Both the position numbers and the translations under genes were made by a program. Under the pieces are notes generated by a model, which worked only from the letters and a program-made list of their open reading frames with translations, was not told the origin of the DNA and ran no database searches. 64,000 nt of DNA from Bacillota bacterium (GTDB lineage: Bacteria; Bacillota; Clostridia; Lachnospirales; Lachnospiraceae). Below are positions 34,552 to 43,103 of the stretch, in pieces (position 1 is the first letter of the stretch; the number at the start of each line of letters is the position of its first letter). The stretch spans positions 133,322 through 197,321 of the forward strand of contig JAEXOU010000007.1 in the NCBI GenBank assembly GCA_023439125.1, written 5' to 3'.

Positions 34552-36216
34552 TTACTTGATCTCTAAAATCGCACCTTTGTTTGCTGAAGTTACCATTGCT
34601 GCATAACGTGCAAGATAACCAGTTGTAACCTTAGGTGTTCTTGGTTTCCAGGCTGCTCTTCTCTTTTCTAACTCTTCATCTGATATCATAAAATTAATTG
34701 TATTTTCTGGAATATTAATCTGAATCCTATCCCCTTCTTCTACTAATGCAATGTTACCACCAACTGCTGCTTCAGGTGAAACATGGCCGATGGAGGCTCC
34801 TCGAGAAGCACCAGAGAATCTACCATCTGTGATTAACGCAACCGAGGCACCAAGTCCCATACCAGCAATAGCTGATGTAGGATTTAACATTTCTCTCATA
34901 CCCGGGCCACCTTTTGGTCCTTCGTAACGAATAACGACAACGTCTCCTGCTACGATTTTTCCACCCTTGATTGCTGCAATTGCATCCTCTTCACAGTCAA
35001 ATACTCTTGCAGGTCCTTCATGTACCATCATCTCAGGTACAACTGCAGAACGCTTAACTACACAGGAATCAGGAGCTAAATTTCCTTTTAATACAGCAAT
35101 TCCACCTGTTATACTATATGGATTATCAATTGGACGAATGACTTCTGGATTCAGATTTGTACATCCTGCAATATTTTCTGCAATTGTTTTACCAGTTGCA
35201 GTTATTAAATCTGTATGTAATAAACCTTTCTTGTTTAGCTCGTTCATAACGGCATAAACACCACCTGCTTCATTGAGGTCTTCCATATAGGTTGGACCTG
35301 CCGGAGCTAGATGGCAAAGATTTGGTGTCTTAGCACTAATTGCATTCGCTATGTCTACATCTAATTCCACACCTGCTTCATGAGCAATTGCTGGTAAATG
35401 AAGCATTGAATTCGTGGAACAGCCAAGTGCCATATCAACTGTTAATGCATTCATAAATGCTTTCTCAGTCATAATATCTCTAGGGCGTATATTCTTTTCA
35501 AGTAATTCCATTACCTTCATACCAGCATGCTTTGCAAGACGAATTCTTTCAGAATATACGGCTGGTATTGTACCATTGCCTCTTAGACCCATACCAAGAG
35601 CTTCTGTTAAGCAGTTCATCGAGTTTGCAGTATACATACCAGAGCAAGAACCACAAGTTGGACATACCTTGTTTTCAAATTCTAGTACTTCTTCATCAGT
35701 CATCATGCCAGCTGCATTAGCACCAACAGCCTCAAACATACTCGATAAGCTTCTCTTTTGACCATTTACACGGCCAGCAAGCATTGGACCTCCACTTACA
35801 AATACCGTTGGTATATTTACTCTTGCTGCTGCCATTAATAAACCTGGTACGTTTTTATCACAGTTCGGAACCATAACTAGTGCATCAAAAGCATGAGCTA
35901 ATGCCATAGCCTCAGTTGAATCTGCAATTAAATCTCTTGTGACAAGAGAATACTTCATTCCGATATGTCCCATTGCGATTCCATCACAAACTGCAATTGC
36001 AGGAAAGACGATTGGTGTACCACCAGCCATTGCTACACCTAATTTTACTGCCTCAACAATCTTATCCAGGTTCATGTGACCTGGTACGATCTCGTTATAT
36101 GAACTAACGATACCTATAAGTGGTTTTTGCATCTCTTCTGCTGTTAATCCTAACGCATTAAATAAGGATCTGTGAGGTGCCTGTTGCATTCCTTTCGTTA
36201 CTGCATCACTCTTCAT
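34552..36216 (-). CDS. ilvD: Dihydroxy-acid dehydratase
   Basis: A 554-residue IlvD from the ATG at 36216, which has AAAGGTG a few bases upstream; a GTG four codons earlier is a less likely start. It has the conserved PNCDKNVPGLLMAAARVNIPT (about residue 120) and KVCPTCGSCSGMYTANSMNCL (about 185-205), whose cysteines bind the iron-sulfur cluster, and the C-terminal TDGRFSGASRGASIGHVSPEA. It makes 2-oxo acids for valine and isoleucine. Expression should depend on the valine-type T-box at 36404-36725. A structured repeat element lies between the T-box terminator and this start. Confidence 0.95.
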   Translation of the reverse strand: MKSDAVTKGMQQAPHRSLFNALGLTAEEMQKPLIGIVSSYNEIVPGHMNLDKIVEAVKLGVAMAGGTPIVFPAIAVCDGIAMGHIGMKYSLVTRDLIADSTEAMALAHAFDALVMVPNCDKNVPGLLMAAARVNIPTVFVSGGPMLAGRVNGQKRSLSSMFEAVGANAAGMMTDEEVLEFENKVCPTCGSCSGMYTANSMNCLTEALGMGLRGNGTIPAVYSERIRLAKHAGMKVMELLEKNIRPRDIMTEKAFMNALTVDMALGCSTNSMLHLPAIAHEAGVELDVDIANAISAKTPNLCHLAPAGPTYMEDLNEAGGVYAVMNELNKKGLLHTDLITATGKTIAENIAGCTNLNPEVIRPIDNPYSITGGIAVLKGNLAPDSCVVKRSAVVPEMMVHEGPARVFDCEEDAIAAIKGGKIVAGDVVVIRYEGPKGGPGMREMLNPTSAIAGMGLGASVALITDGRFSGASRGASIGHVSPEAAVGGNIALVEEGDRIQINIPENTINFMISDEELEKRRAAWKPRTPKVTTGYLARYAAMVTSANKGAILEIK

Positions 36217-36260
36217 ACTCTTACACACCTTTCTTATTAATTAATTTCACGGAATAATAA

Positions 36261-36401
36261 AGTGTTTTGCTTGCAAAACACTCGCGCCAAGCGCGGTCGC
36301 GTAAGCGACATCTTCCTTTCGCGCTTGTGTGCATCATAGCGTCCGTCCTTTTGGACGCTTTTTTTATAAACTAGGAAATTCAGGGGAATTTCCTAGTTTA
36401 T
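36261..36401 (+). ncRNA. Dispersed structured element, copy 2 (candidate small RNA)
   Basis: Same order as copy 1 on the plus strand: arms AGTGTTTTGC and GCAAAACACT (36261-36282); outer stem CAAGCGCG with CGCGCTTG (36288-36295, 36320-36327) around GTCGC-GTAA-GCGAC, again a GNRA loop; terminator AGCGTCC/GGACGCT (36338-36359) and seven T. A 16-bp inverted repeat follows (36366-36401) that differs in sequence from the one after copy 1. It lies in the leader of ilvD, on the other strand, after the T-box terminator. Confidence 0.65.
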
Positions 36402-36403
36402 AA

Positions 36404-36725
36404 AAAAACGCCCGCTCTAAGCTATTAAAGCTTAGGGCGAACGTAATCAATCCGTGGTACCACCTAAATTCAGAATTTCTTCTGCTCTCACGTATAAGTT
36501 CTAACAACACGTTCTATGTGTTAATTTCTTATACTTATCCTGATAACGGAGGAATCTACCGTTGAAGCCTACTAAGAATTATCTGTTCAGTTCAAAGCTC
36601 GAAGGCTACTTCCTAACTTATCTCATGAAGACTTACACCAACCGTCTTCTCTCTGCGCATCAATAAAGTAAGTACTTCTCCTTGTCATTGCTTTTACTAT
36701 TATGTAATACGAATCGTATTGCACT
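36404..36725 (-). promoter_or_regulatory. T-box leader, valine-type specifier, upstream of ilvD-ilvB
   Basis: The minus strand shows the T-box sequence TGGTACCACGG (36452-36462), stem I with AGAGAGAAGACGG, and a terminator stem based on CTAAGCT/AGCTTAG followed by seven T near 36404. The specifier region is GAAGTAGCCTTCGAGC; by the usual spacing to GAGC the specifier is GTA, a valine codon. This fits the ilvD and ilvB genes downstream. Confidence 0.88.
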
Positions 36726-36727
36726 TT

Positions 36728-36756
36728 AGTGTAGCAGAAGTTTAAAGTGTTGTCAA
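36728..36756 (-). promoter_or_regulatory. Promoter of the ilvD-ilvB operon
   Basis: TTGACA (36751-36756) and TACACT (36728-36733) on the minus strand are 17 bases apart. The transcript would start near 36721, at the T-box 5' end. The -35 box is four bases beyond the end of pepT. Confidence 0.8.
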
Positions 36757-36759
36757 TAT

Positions 36760-37983
36760 TTAATTCACCGTTTTCTTAGCGAGAGAGATGAGTAAATTTA
36801 CAACCGTTTCCATCCCTTGAACAGTGATATATTCATATTTACCATGAAAATTCTCGCCACCAGTACATAGATTTGGGCAAGGAAGACCCATATAGGATAG
36901 TCTCGCACCATCTGTACCACCTCGTATTGGGACAACCGTTGGCTCAACTCCAAGTTCAAGCATTGCCTCTTTTGCATCCTCAACTAGATGCATGTGTGGT
37001 TCTACCTTCTCCTTCATATTATAATAGGAGTCTTTGATATCCACTGTAACAGTTCCTTCACCATACTTTGAGTTCATAAAGTTAACTACATTTTGAATTA
37101 ACTCTTTCTTCTGCTCAAACTTTTCTTTATCATGGTCACGAATAATATAAAACATCTTTGCTAGTTCAATATCACCTTCAAATTTATCGAGATGAAAAAA
37201 GCCCTCATACCCTTCAGTATACATTGGATTTTCAAAAACTGGAAGCATCTGCTGCAATTCCATACCTAATAAAATTGCATTTTTCATCCTCCCTTTTGCA
37301 GAACCTGGATGAATACTTCTTCCTGCTATCGTAACATGAGCATTAGCAGCATTAAAATTTTCATATTCAATTTCACCAATTGCTCCACCATCCACAGTAT
37401 ACGCATGATCTGCGCCAAATGCTTTTACATCGAAAAAGTCAACTCCACGCCCAACCTCTTCATCTGGTGTAAAACCAATGCGAATCGTTCCATGTTCTAT
37501 TTCTGGGTGTTCTAACAGATATTGAGCCATTGTCATAATTTCGGCTACACCAGCTTTATCATCAGCACCTAGAAGTGTCGTTCCATCTGTGACAATTAAA
37601 TCCTTTCCAATATTACTACGAAGACTACTAAAATCATTCTCCCTCATAACTATATTGAGCTGTTCATTTAATACAATATCTCCACCCTTATACTTTTGAA
37701 TAATTCTTGGTTTTACATTAGCACCGGACATACTTGTTGCAGTATCCATATGTGAGATAAAGCCTAACACTTTTGTCTCCTTTTTTGTAGTCGCAGGAAT
37801 TGTTGCCATGACATAGCAATGCTCGGAAAGTGTTACATCACTTGCCCCCATCTCTTCTAACTCTTGACATAACTTCTTAGCGAGTACGAATTGCTTGTCT
37901 GTACTTGGTACGACATCTACATCTTCTTTTGATTGTGTATCATATGATATATATGATAAAAAACGTTCTGTTACTGTTTTCAT
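36760..37983 (-). CDS. pepT: Peptidase T (tripeptide aminopeptidase)
   Basis: A 407-residue M20 peptidase from the ATG at 37983, which follows GGAGG by five bases. Metal and catalytic motifs are LGFISHMDTATSMSG (His and Asp), TDGTTLLGADDKAGVAEI (bridging Asp), GFTPDEEVGRG (catalytic Glu pair), DGGAIGEIEYENFNAA and, near the end, RGGTDGARLSYMGLPCPNL. The lid or dimer domain spans about 205-315. The enzyme removes the N-terminal residue of tripeptides in the cytosol. It is monocistronic; its end lies beside the ilvD promoter. Confidence 0.93.
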   Translation of the reverse strand: MKTVTERFLSYISYDTQSKEDVDVVPSTDKQFVLAKKLCQELEEMGASDVTLSEHCYVMATIPATTKKETKVLGFISHMDTATSMSGANVKPRIIQKYKGGDIVLNEQLNIVMRENDFSSLRSNIGKDLIVTDGTTLLGADDKAGVAEIMTMAQYLLEHPEIEHGTIRIGFTPDEEVGRGVDFFDVKAFGADHAYTVDGGAIGEIEYENFNAANAHVTIAGRSIHPGSAKGRMKNAILLGMELQQMLPVFENPMYTEGYEGFFHLDKFEGDIELAKMFYIIRDHDKEKFEQKKELIQNVVNFMNSKYGEGTVTVDIKDSYYNMKEKVEPHMHLVEDAKEAMLELGVEPTVVPIRGGTDGARLSYMGLPCPNLCTGGENFHGKYEYITVQGMETVVNLLISLAKKTVN

Positions 37984-38085
37984 TCTTTCCTCCGATCTCA
38001 TCTCAATAAAGTAGGGATGTTGATTTTATCCAACATCCCTATTATATACCACATCGATTTATTAAATCAATTTTTTTACTTTGTT

Positions 38086-41000
38086 TTATTGATTCATTTC
38101 ATTTAAAATCTCTAACATTATACTACCAACTTTTTCATTATACTCAGCAATTGCTTCCTCTGGATCACCCCCATGAAGCACCACTTTCCTAATAGCTTCC
38201 TCGCGTGCTGCTTGAATATCAGCAAAGTTATCCCAATACATTTCATTATAGGCTACATATGGTGAAGCTTTATAGTATTGATTCGCAATCTTTACTGATT
38301 CAAGTGAAAGCGTAGAAATCATATTATATTGATCTATGATGTAATCTGATTCTAAAAATGTCCTTAAAGGATCTATATAATTATAAATGTAAGTGCTATT
38401 CACACTATTTCCATTTGGTAATGTATGGAACCGACCTTCTTCGAACTGGATTACAAAATCATTCGAATACTGAACTTTTTCTGCTTTATCGTCCCAGTTA
38501 ATGCCCTTTACTCCATATGTCCAAAGGTTTTGCACCTCTCCTCCATCAAGCATTGGTTCAAAGAAGTATTTCACAATGCCACCTGGAGTCTTGCAGTTTG
38601 TAGTTACTGCAAATACACCTGGTTCTTGACCAAGATAAAAACCATTTTCAGCAATTGGATTTATGACAATCACATCTTCATAGATACCCTTTTGTTCCAA
38701 AGCACTCTTCAAATATTCAGCTCCATCAGCATCTTGTAAGGTAATTACGCCGCATTTACCACTAGTAAAAGCCTCTACCGCTTTATTATATGTATTATCA
38801 GCAATCTTAGAATCTAAAAGACCTTTTGCATAGGCTTCTTGTAAACGATATAATGCATCCACCATTGATTGTTCTGAAAATCCATCCACCCACAGTCCTT
38901 GCTCATTTTGATAGATTTCTGGACATGCATTCTGATAGAACTGTTGTAAGAAGGCGCCACCTGGTTCACTATCAGATAACAAGCCAGGAGCTGTCATACC
39001 AAAGGTTGCTTTTTGGCCATCACCCATCTTATTTTCTGTAAATGCAGTCAACATTTGGATAAACTCATCATAATTGGTTGGTGCTTCCATACCAATTTGC
39101 TCTAACCAGGATTTGCGTACGTATGTTACATAAGCATATCCTCTCATAGGTGTAAAACCATATAATCGATCATTAATCTTAAGACTTTCCATTGTTTCAG
39201 AGCCTGTGAATTTTTCATTACTTGTATGCTCTGAATTATTCCAAAAATCTGTGATATCAGCTAAATATCCAGCGTCTACATATTCTTTATACATACTCTG
39301 GGTTAAGTATACAACATCCATTGAAGAGTCAGATGATATTCGAGCATTCAATGCATTATAATACTCATCCCCTGATACATGTAAAATAGTAACGTGAATA
39401 CCAAGTTTTTCATCCAAAGCTCCTAGAAATGCAGTAATAGAATCTTCGTCCGTATCGATAATATCTGGTATCATAATAGTAATCGTTTCTGGCTTTACTG
39501 AAAGCTCAGTCATCAACTTGTCAATTCTTTCCTGCTCTATCCTCGCTTCTAATTCAGAAATAGTTACAGTACAACCTAAAGCCTCCTCTTTCGCCTCCAT
39601 AAAGTTACCGGAAGCAATTAAGCTTTCAACCTTAGTAATTTGATCCGCTAACTGTTGATTCTCTTCGTCCCCAAACTCTGCATTAGAATAACCTCTTACT
39701 TCTTCTAATAACGACTCAACATAAATTTTATTATCAGTTTCAATTTGTTCTTTTGTTGCTTTTAAATTATCCAAGGCTTCTTGTGCCTTCACTTCATCAC
39801 CTGCAGCAATCGCAGTATCAAAAGCAGCCAAGTACTCCTCAATTGAAATGCTACCAGTACTATCAATAATTAATTTCTGGTCTAAGTTTTCATATTCTTG
39901 TCTTTGAACACGTAGATTTTGCAAGCTAGCTGCTATTACCTCGCACTCCTTAGTTGCTTTTTCTACCTTATCTGCTAGATCAGATACTCCAAATGCAAGG
40001 AAACCATTTGCTTTATCTTCAGCCTCTTTGATAAGCTTTGCATACTCTTCAACATGATTTAACCCATTACTGGCAACTAAAGTTTTTAATGTTTCAACTT
40101 GATCTCCCAATTTTCCTAATGTAATTTTGGAATAGATAACGAACCCACCAAAACCTAATACTAAAACTGCTAAAACAATTAATAATGATACTAACCCTTT
40201 TCTTCCCTTCTTATCAGGCTTAATCTCATCTGATTGAGCTTCCTTATTACTACTCTCAGCCTCTTGTGGAACAGTCGATTTTGGTGTTTTCTCTTGCTGT
40301 GGGGATGATTCGTCTATTTTTGTCTCTTCTACAGAAGAATTATCCTCAGTTGGAAGTGGTTCTGTCACTGGAATTACTTCTTCTACTGGACTTGTTTCTT
40401 CTGTAGGAGTTATATCTTGTGTTGGAGCTGATTCTTCCACTGGTGCCACTTCTTCCACTGGTGTCACTTCTTCCACTAGAGTCGCTTCTTCCACTAGAGT
40501 CGCTTCTTCCACAAGGACTACTTCTTCTACTGAATTTGTTTCTTCTATAGGAGGTGTATCTTGTGTTGGAGCTGATTCTTCTACTGGAGACACTTCTTCC
40601 ACTGGTGTCGCTTCTTCTACAAGGGCTACTTCTTCTACTGGACTTGTTTCTTCTGTTGGAGCTGATTCTTCCACTGGTGTCACTTCTTCTACTTGAATTG
40701 TCTCTTCCACTGGTGTCGCTTCTTCTACAAGGGCTACTTCTTCTACTGGACTTGCTTCTTCTGTAGGGGTTGTATCTTGTGTTGGAGCTGATTCTTCCAC
40801 TGGTGGCACTTCTTCTACTTGAATTGTCTCTTCCACTGGTGCTACTTCCACATCTGGAACAACTTCTTCTACTTGTGATACTTCCTCTACTGAAGTTTCT
40901 TCTACAAAATCTGTTTTCTCTGCTTTAAATGGTTTTCCACAGTTAAAACAGAATCTTGATCCTTCTTCGATTCCTGCTCCACAAAATTCACAGAATTCTA

Positions 41001-42855
41001 GTATAAAAGTATCTTCTTCTATGATCTCCTCTGAGTTTGCTTCCACATCTAGAGTTTTCTCATCTAGAGCTTCCTCACCTAGAGTTTCTTCATCTAGAGC
41101 TTCATCATCAACTATCAGAATTTCTTCTACTGGAACAACTTCTTCCACTACCGGATTTTCTTCTACTGGAACAGCTTCTTCGACTACCAGATTTTCTTCT
41201 ACTGGAACAGCTTCTTCGATTACCAGATTTTCTTCTACTGGAACCACTTCTTCGACTGCCGGATTTTCTTCTACTGAAGCAACTTCTTCTACTGGAGTAG
41301 CTTCTTCTACTTGTGATACTTCCTCTACTGAAGGTTCTTCTGCGAAATCTGCTTTCTCTGTATCAACTGGCTTTCCACAGTTAAAACAGAATCTTGATCC
41401 TTCTTCGATTCCTACTCCACAAAATTCACAGAAGCCTATTATTTGAGTATCTTCTTCTATGGTCTCCTCTGAGTTTGCTTCCTCTTCTAGAGCTTCTTCC
41501 TCAACTATCGACATTTCTTCTATTGGAACAACTTCTTCCACTACAGGATTTTCAACTACTGGAACAACTTCTTCGACTGCCGGATTTTCTTCTACTGGAA
41601 CAGCTTCTTCGATTGAAGTTGCTTCCTCCACTAGTGTCACTTCCTCCACTGGCGTCGCTTCCACAACTGGAACAATTTCTTCTACTTGTAATACTTCCTC
41701 TACTGAAGGTTCTTCTGCGAAATCTGCTTTCTCTGTATTAACTGGCTTCCCACAGTTAAAACAGAATCTTGATCCTTCTTCGATTCCTGCTCCACAAAAT
41801 TCACAGAAGCCTATTATTTGAGTATCTTCTTCTATGATCTCCTCTAAGTTTGCTTCCTCTTCTAGAGCTTCTTCCTCAACTATCGAATTTTCTTCTATTG
41901 GAACAACTTCTTCCTCTACCTGATTTTCATCTACTGGAACCACTTCTTCAACTGCCGGATTTTCTTCTACTGGAACAGCTTCCTCATCTATCGAAATTTC
42001 TTCTACTGGAACAACTTCTTCGTCAGAAGTTACTTCCTCCACTATCAAAATTTCTTCCTCCTCTGAATCCACTTCCTCAACCTCAACTGGTTTTCCACAG
42101 CTATAACAAAATCTTGATCCTTCTTCTATCTCCACTCCACAATATGTACAGAATCCTACGATTTGAGTATCTTCTTTTATGGTCTCTGTTGAGTTTGCCT
42201 CCTCAACAGAAGTAGTTTCCTTGCCTACTTGAATATCTTTATCCGCTGGAACTGATTCTTTTGTCGTAATCTCTTCTATCGGCACTACAACTTCTATTGA
42301 AGCCACTTCTTCTACTGGAGCCACTTCTTCCACTAGAGTTACTTCTTCTACTGGAGTTACTTCTTCCACTGGAGCCACTTCTTCTACTGGAACAGTTTCT
42401 TCTACTAAAGGTACTTCCTCATCCTTACTCAAAGAAACTCCTATCATACTTGTTTGTGCTTGTTCTTGACCTTCACCTTGATTGGAAGTTTTCACTTCCT
42501 CTGCCAATACTGGTTTTCCACAACTAAAACAAAACTTTGATTCTGCTTCTAAAATAGCCCCACAATATGCGCAATATCCCGTTGATTGTATCGTTTCCGC
42601 AGAAGCATCCGAACTAATTACCGTTTCTTCTTCCACTTTCGTTTCTATTGTATCTTCAATAATTTTATCCTTCTGTATCTCATCAATCGTAGAATTTTCT
42701 GTATACAATGAATCAGATTCCACTCTTGATGCCGGATTTGACGCTACTACATCGTTCTGACTAAGTTGTTGTGACTCATCCAATTGCCGGTTACCACACT
42801 TATAACAGAATTTTGATCCATCTTCTAATTTAGTACCGCAATAAGCACAAAACAT
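38086..42855 (-). CDS. Membrane protein with six zinc ribbons, acidic repeats and a solute-binding domain
   Basis: A 1589-residue protein. The cytoplasmic part has six zinc ribbons of the form CxYCGxxLExGSKFCxxCGxP, at about residues 3-22, 93-115, 235-257, 348-370, 473-495 and 620-642. Between and after them run long stretches of (P)VEEV repeats rich in Glu, Val and Pro, up to about residue 850. A membrane helix lies at about 885-908 (SLLIVLAVLVLGFGGFVIYS). Outside it are a helical, perhaps coiled-coil, region (about 910-1110) and a domain resembling family 1 extracellular solute-binding proteins (about 1125-1589; MDVVYLTQSMYKEYVDAGYL, RLYGFTPMRGYAYVTYVRK). No transporter genes are adjacent. 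A role in sensing or in scaffolding is only inference. Confidence 0.75.
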   Translation of the reverse strand: MFCAYCGTKLEDGSKFCYKCGNRQLDESQQLSQNDVVASNPASRVESDSLYTENSTIDEIQKDKIIEDTIETKVEEETVISSDASAETIQSTGYCAYCGAILEAESKFCFSCGKPVLAEEVKTSNQGEGQEQAQTSMIGVSLSKDEEVPLVEETVPVEEVAPVEEVTPVEEVTLVEEVAPVEEVASIEVVVPIEEITTKESVPADKDIQVGKETTSVEEANSTETIKEDTQIVGFCTYCGVEIEEGSRFCYSCGKPVEVEEVDSEEEEILIVEEVTSDEEVVPVEEISIDEEAVPVEENPAVEEVVPVDENQVEEEVVPIEENSIVEEEALEEEANLEEIIEEDTQIIGFCEFCGAGIEEGSRFCFNCGKPVNTEKADFAEEPSVEEVLQVEEIVPVVEATPVEEVTLVEEATSIEEAVPVEENPAVEEVVPVVENPVVEEVVPIEEMSIVEEEALEEEANSEETIEEDTQIIGFCEFCGVGIEEGSRFCFNCGKPVDTEKADFAEEPSVEEVSQVEEATPVEEVASVEENPAVEEVVPVEENLVIEEAVPVEENLVVEEAVPVEENPVVEEVVPVEEILIVDDEALDEETLGEEALDEKTLDVEANSEEIIEEDTFILEFCEFCGAGIEEGSRFCFNCGKPFKAEKTDFVEETSVEEVSQVEEVVPDVEVAPVEETIQVEEVPPVEESAPTQDTTPTEEASPVEEVALVEEATPVEETIQVEEVTPVEESAPTEETSPVEEVALVEEATPVEEVSPVEESAPTQDTPPIEETNSVEEVVLVEEATLVEEATLVEEVTPVEEVAPVEESAPTQDITPTEETSPVEEVIPVTEPLPTEDNSSVEETKIDESSPQQEKTPKSTVPQEAESSNKEAQSDEIKPDKKGRKGLVSLLIVLAVLVLGFGGFVIYSKITLGKLGDQVETLKTLVASNGLNHVEEYAKLIKEAEDKANGFLAFGVSDLADKVEKATKECEVIAASLQNLRVQRQEYENLDQKLIIDSTGSISIEEYLAAFDTAIAAGDEVKAQEALDNLKATKEQIETDNKIYVESLLEEVRGYSNAEFGDEENQQLADQITKVESLIASGNFMEAKEEALGCTVTISELEARIEQERIDKLMTELSVKPETITIMIPDIIDTDEDSITAFLGALDEKLGIHVTILHVSGDEYYNALNARISSDSSMDVVYLTQSMYKEYVDAGYLADITDFWNNSEHTSNEKFTGSETMESLKINDRLYGFTPMRGYAYVTYVRKSWLEQIGMEAPTNYDEFIQMLTAFTENKMGDGQKATFGMTAPGLLSDSEPGGAFLQQFYQNACPEIYQNEQGLWVDGFSEQSMVDALYRLQEAYAKGLLDSKIADNTYNKAVEAFTSGKCGVITLQDADGAEYLKSALEQKGIYEDVIVINPIAENGFYLGQEPGVFAVTTNCKTPGGIVKYFFEPMLDGGEVQNLWTYGVKGINWDDKAEKVQYSNDFVIQFEEGRFHTLPNGNSVNSTYIYNYIDPLRTFLESDYIIDQYNMISTLSLESVKIANQYYKASPYVAYNEMYWDNFADIQAAREEAIRKVVLHGGDPEEAIAEYNEKVGSIMLEILNEMNQ
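40340..42430 (-). repeat. Coding low-complexity repeat of EEV(A/T/V)PVEE units
   Basis: In this part of the 1589-residue gene the DNA is built of short near-repeats such as TCTTCTACTGGAGTC and its variants. Larger blocks of roughly 370 to 440 bases, each with one zinc ribbon and one acidic segment, also recur (ribbons at about 40930, 41371 and 41746). The three last ribbons are nearly identical in DNA, which points to recent duplication. Copy number is likely to vary between strains. Confidence 0.8.
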
Positions 42856-42890
42856 ATTTGTTCCTCCTCATACTCTTTTGCTAGTTGCAA

Positions 42891-42923
42891 AGTATTTTGC
42901 GAATAAAACACTTCATCAAGCAC
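42891..42923 (+). repeat. Decayed trace of the dispersed structured element
   Basis: AGTATTTTGC and TAAAACACT here match the first palindrome of the elements at 31290 and 36261 with two or three differences, followed by a matching CAAGC. The rest of the element is not recognisable. It lies just upstream of the 1589-residue gene. Confidence 0.35.
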
Positions 42924-43103
42924 AACTTTTGTTCCACATTTCTTTGGGTAAAATGACGTCAGACATCTTACTTAAGGACTTTTGACACCTAAATCTTCTT
43001 GAAAGTTACAATAAATTTCTTTTTATTATGAAAATCAGCATGGAATACCATGCTGATCATACTTATAACTATTTTAACTTGAATAATATGGAAACACAAG
43101 CAT

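Noticed and set aside
36790..36983. Minus-strand frame inside pepT in another reading frame
   Set aside because: It is fully enclosed by a well-supported gene and lacks a ribosome site.
40554..42527. Several open frames on the plus strand through the VEEV-repeat region
   Set aside because: They are the low-complexity complement of the long gene and have Leu- or Ser-rich repetitive composition with no ribosome sites.
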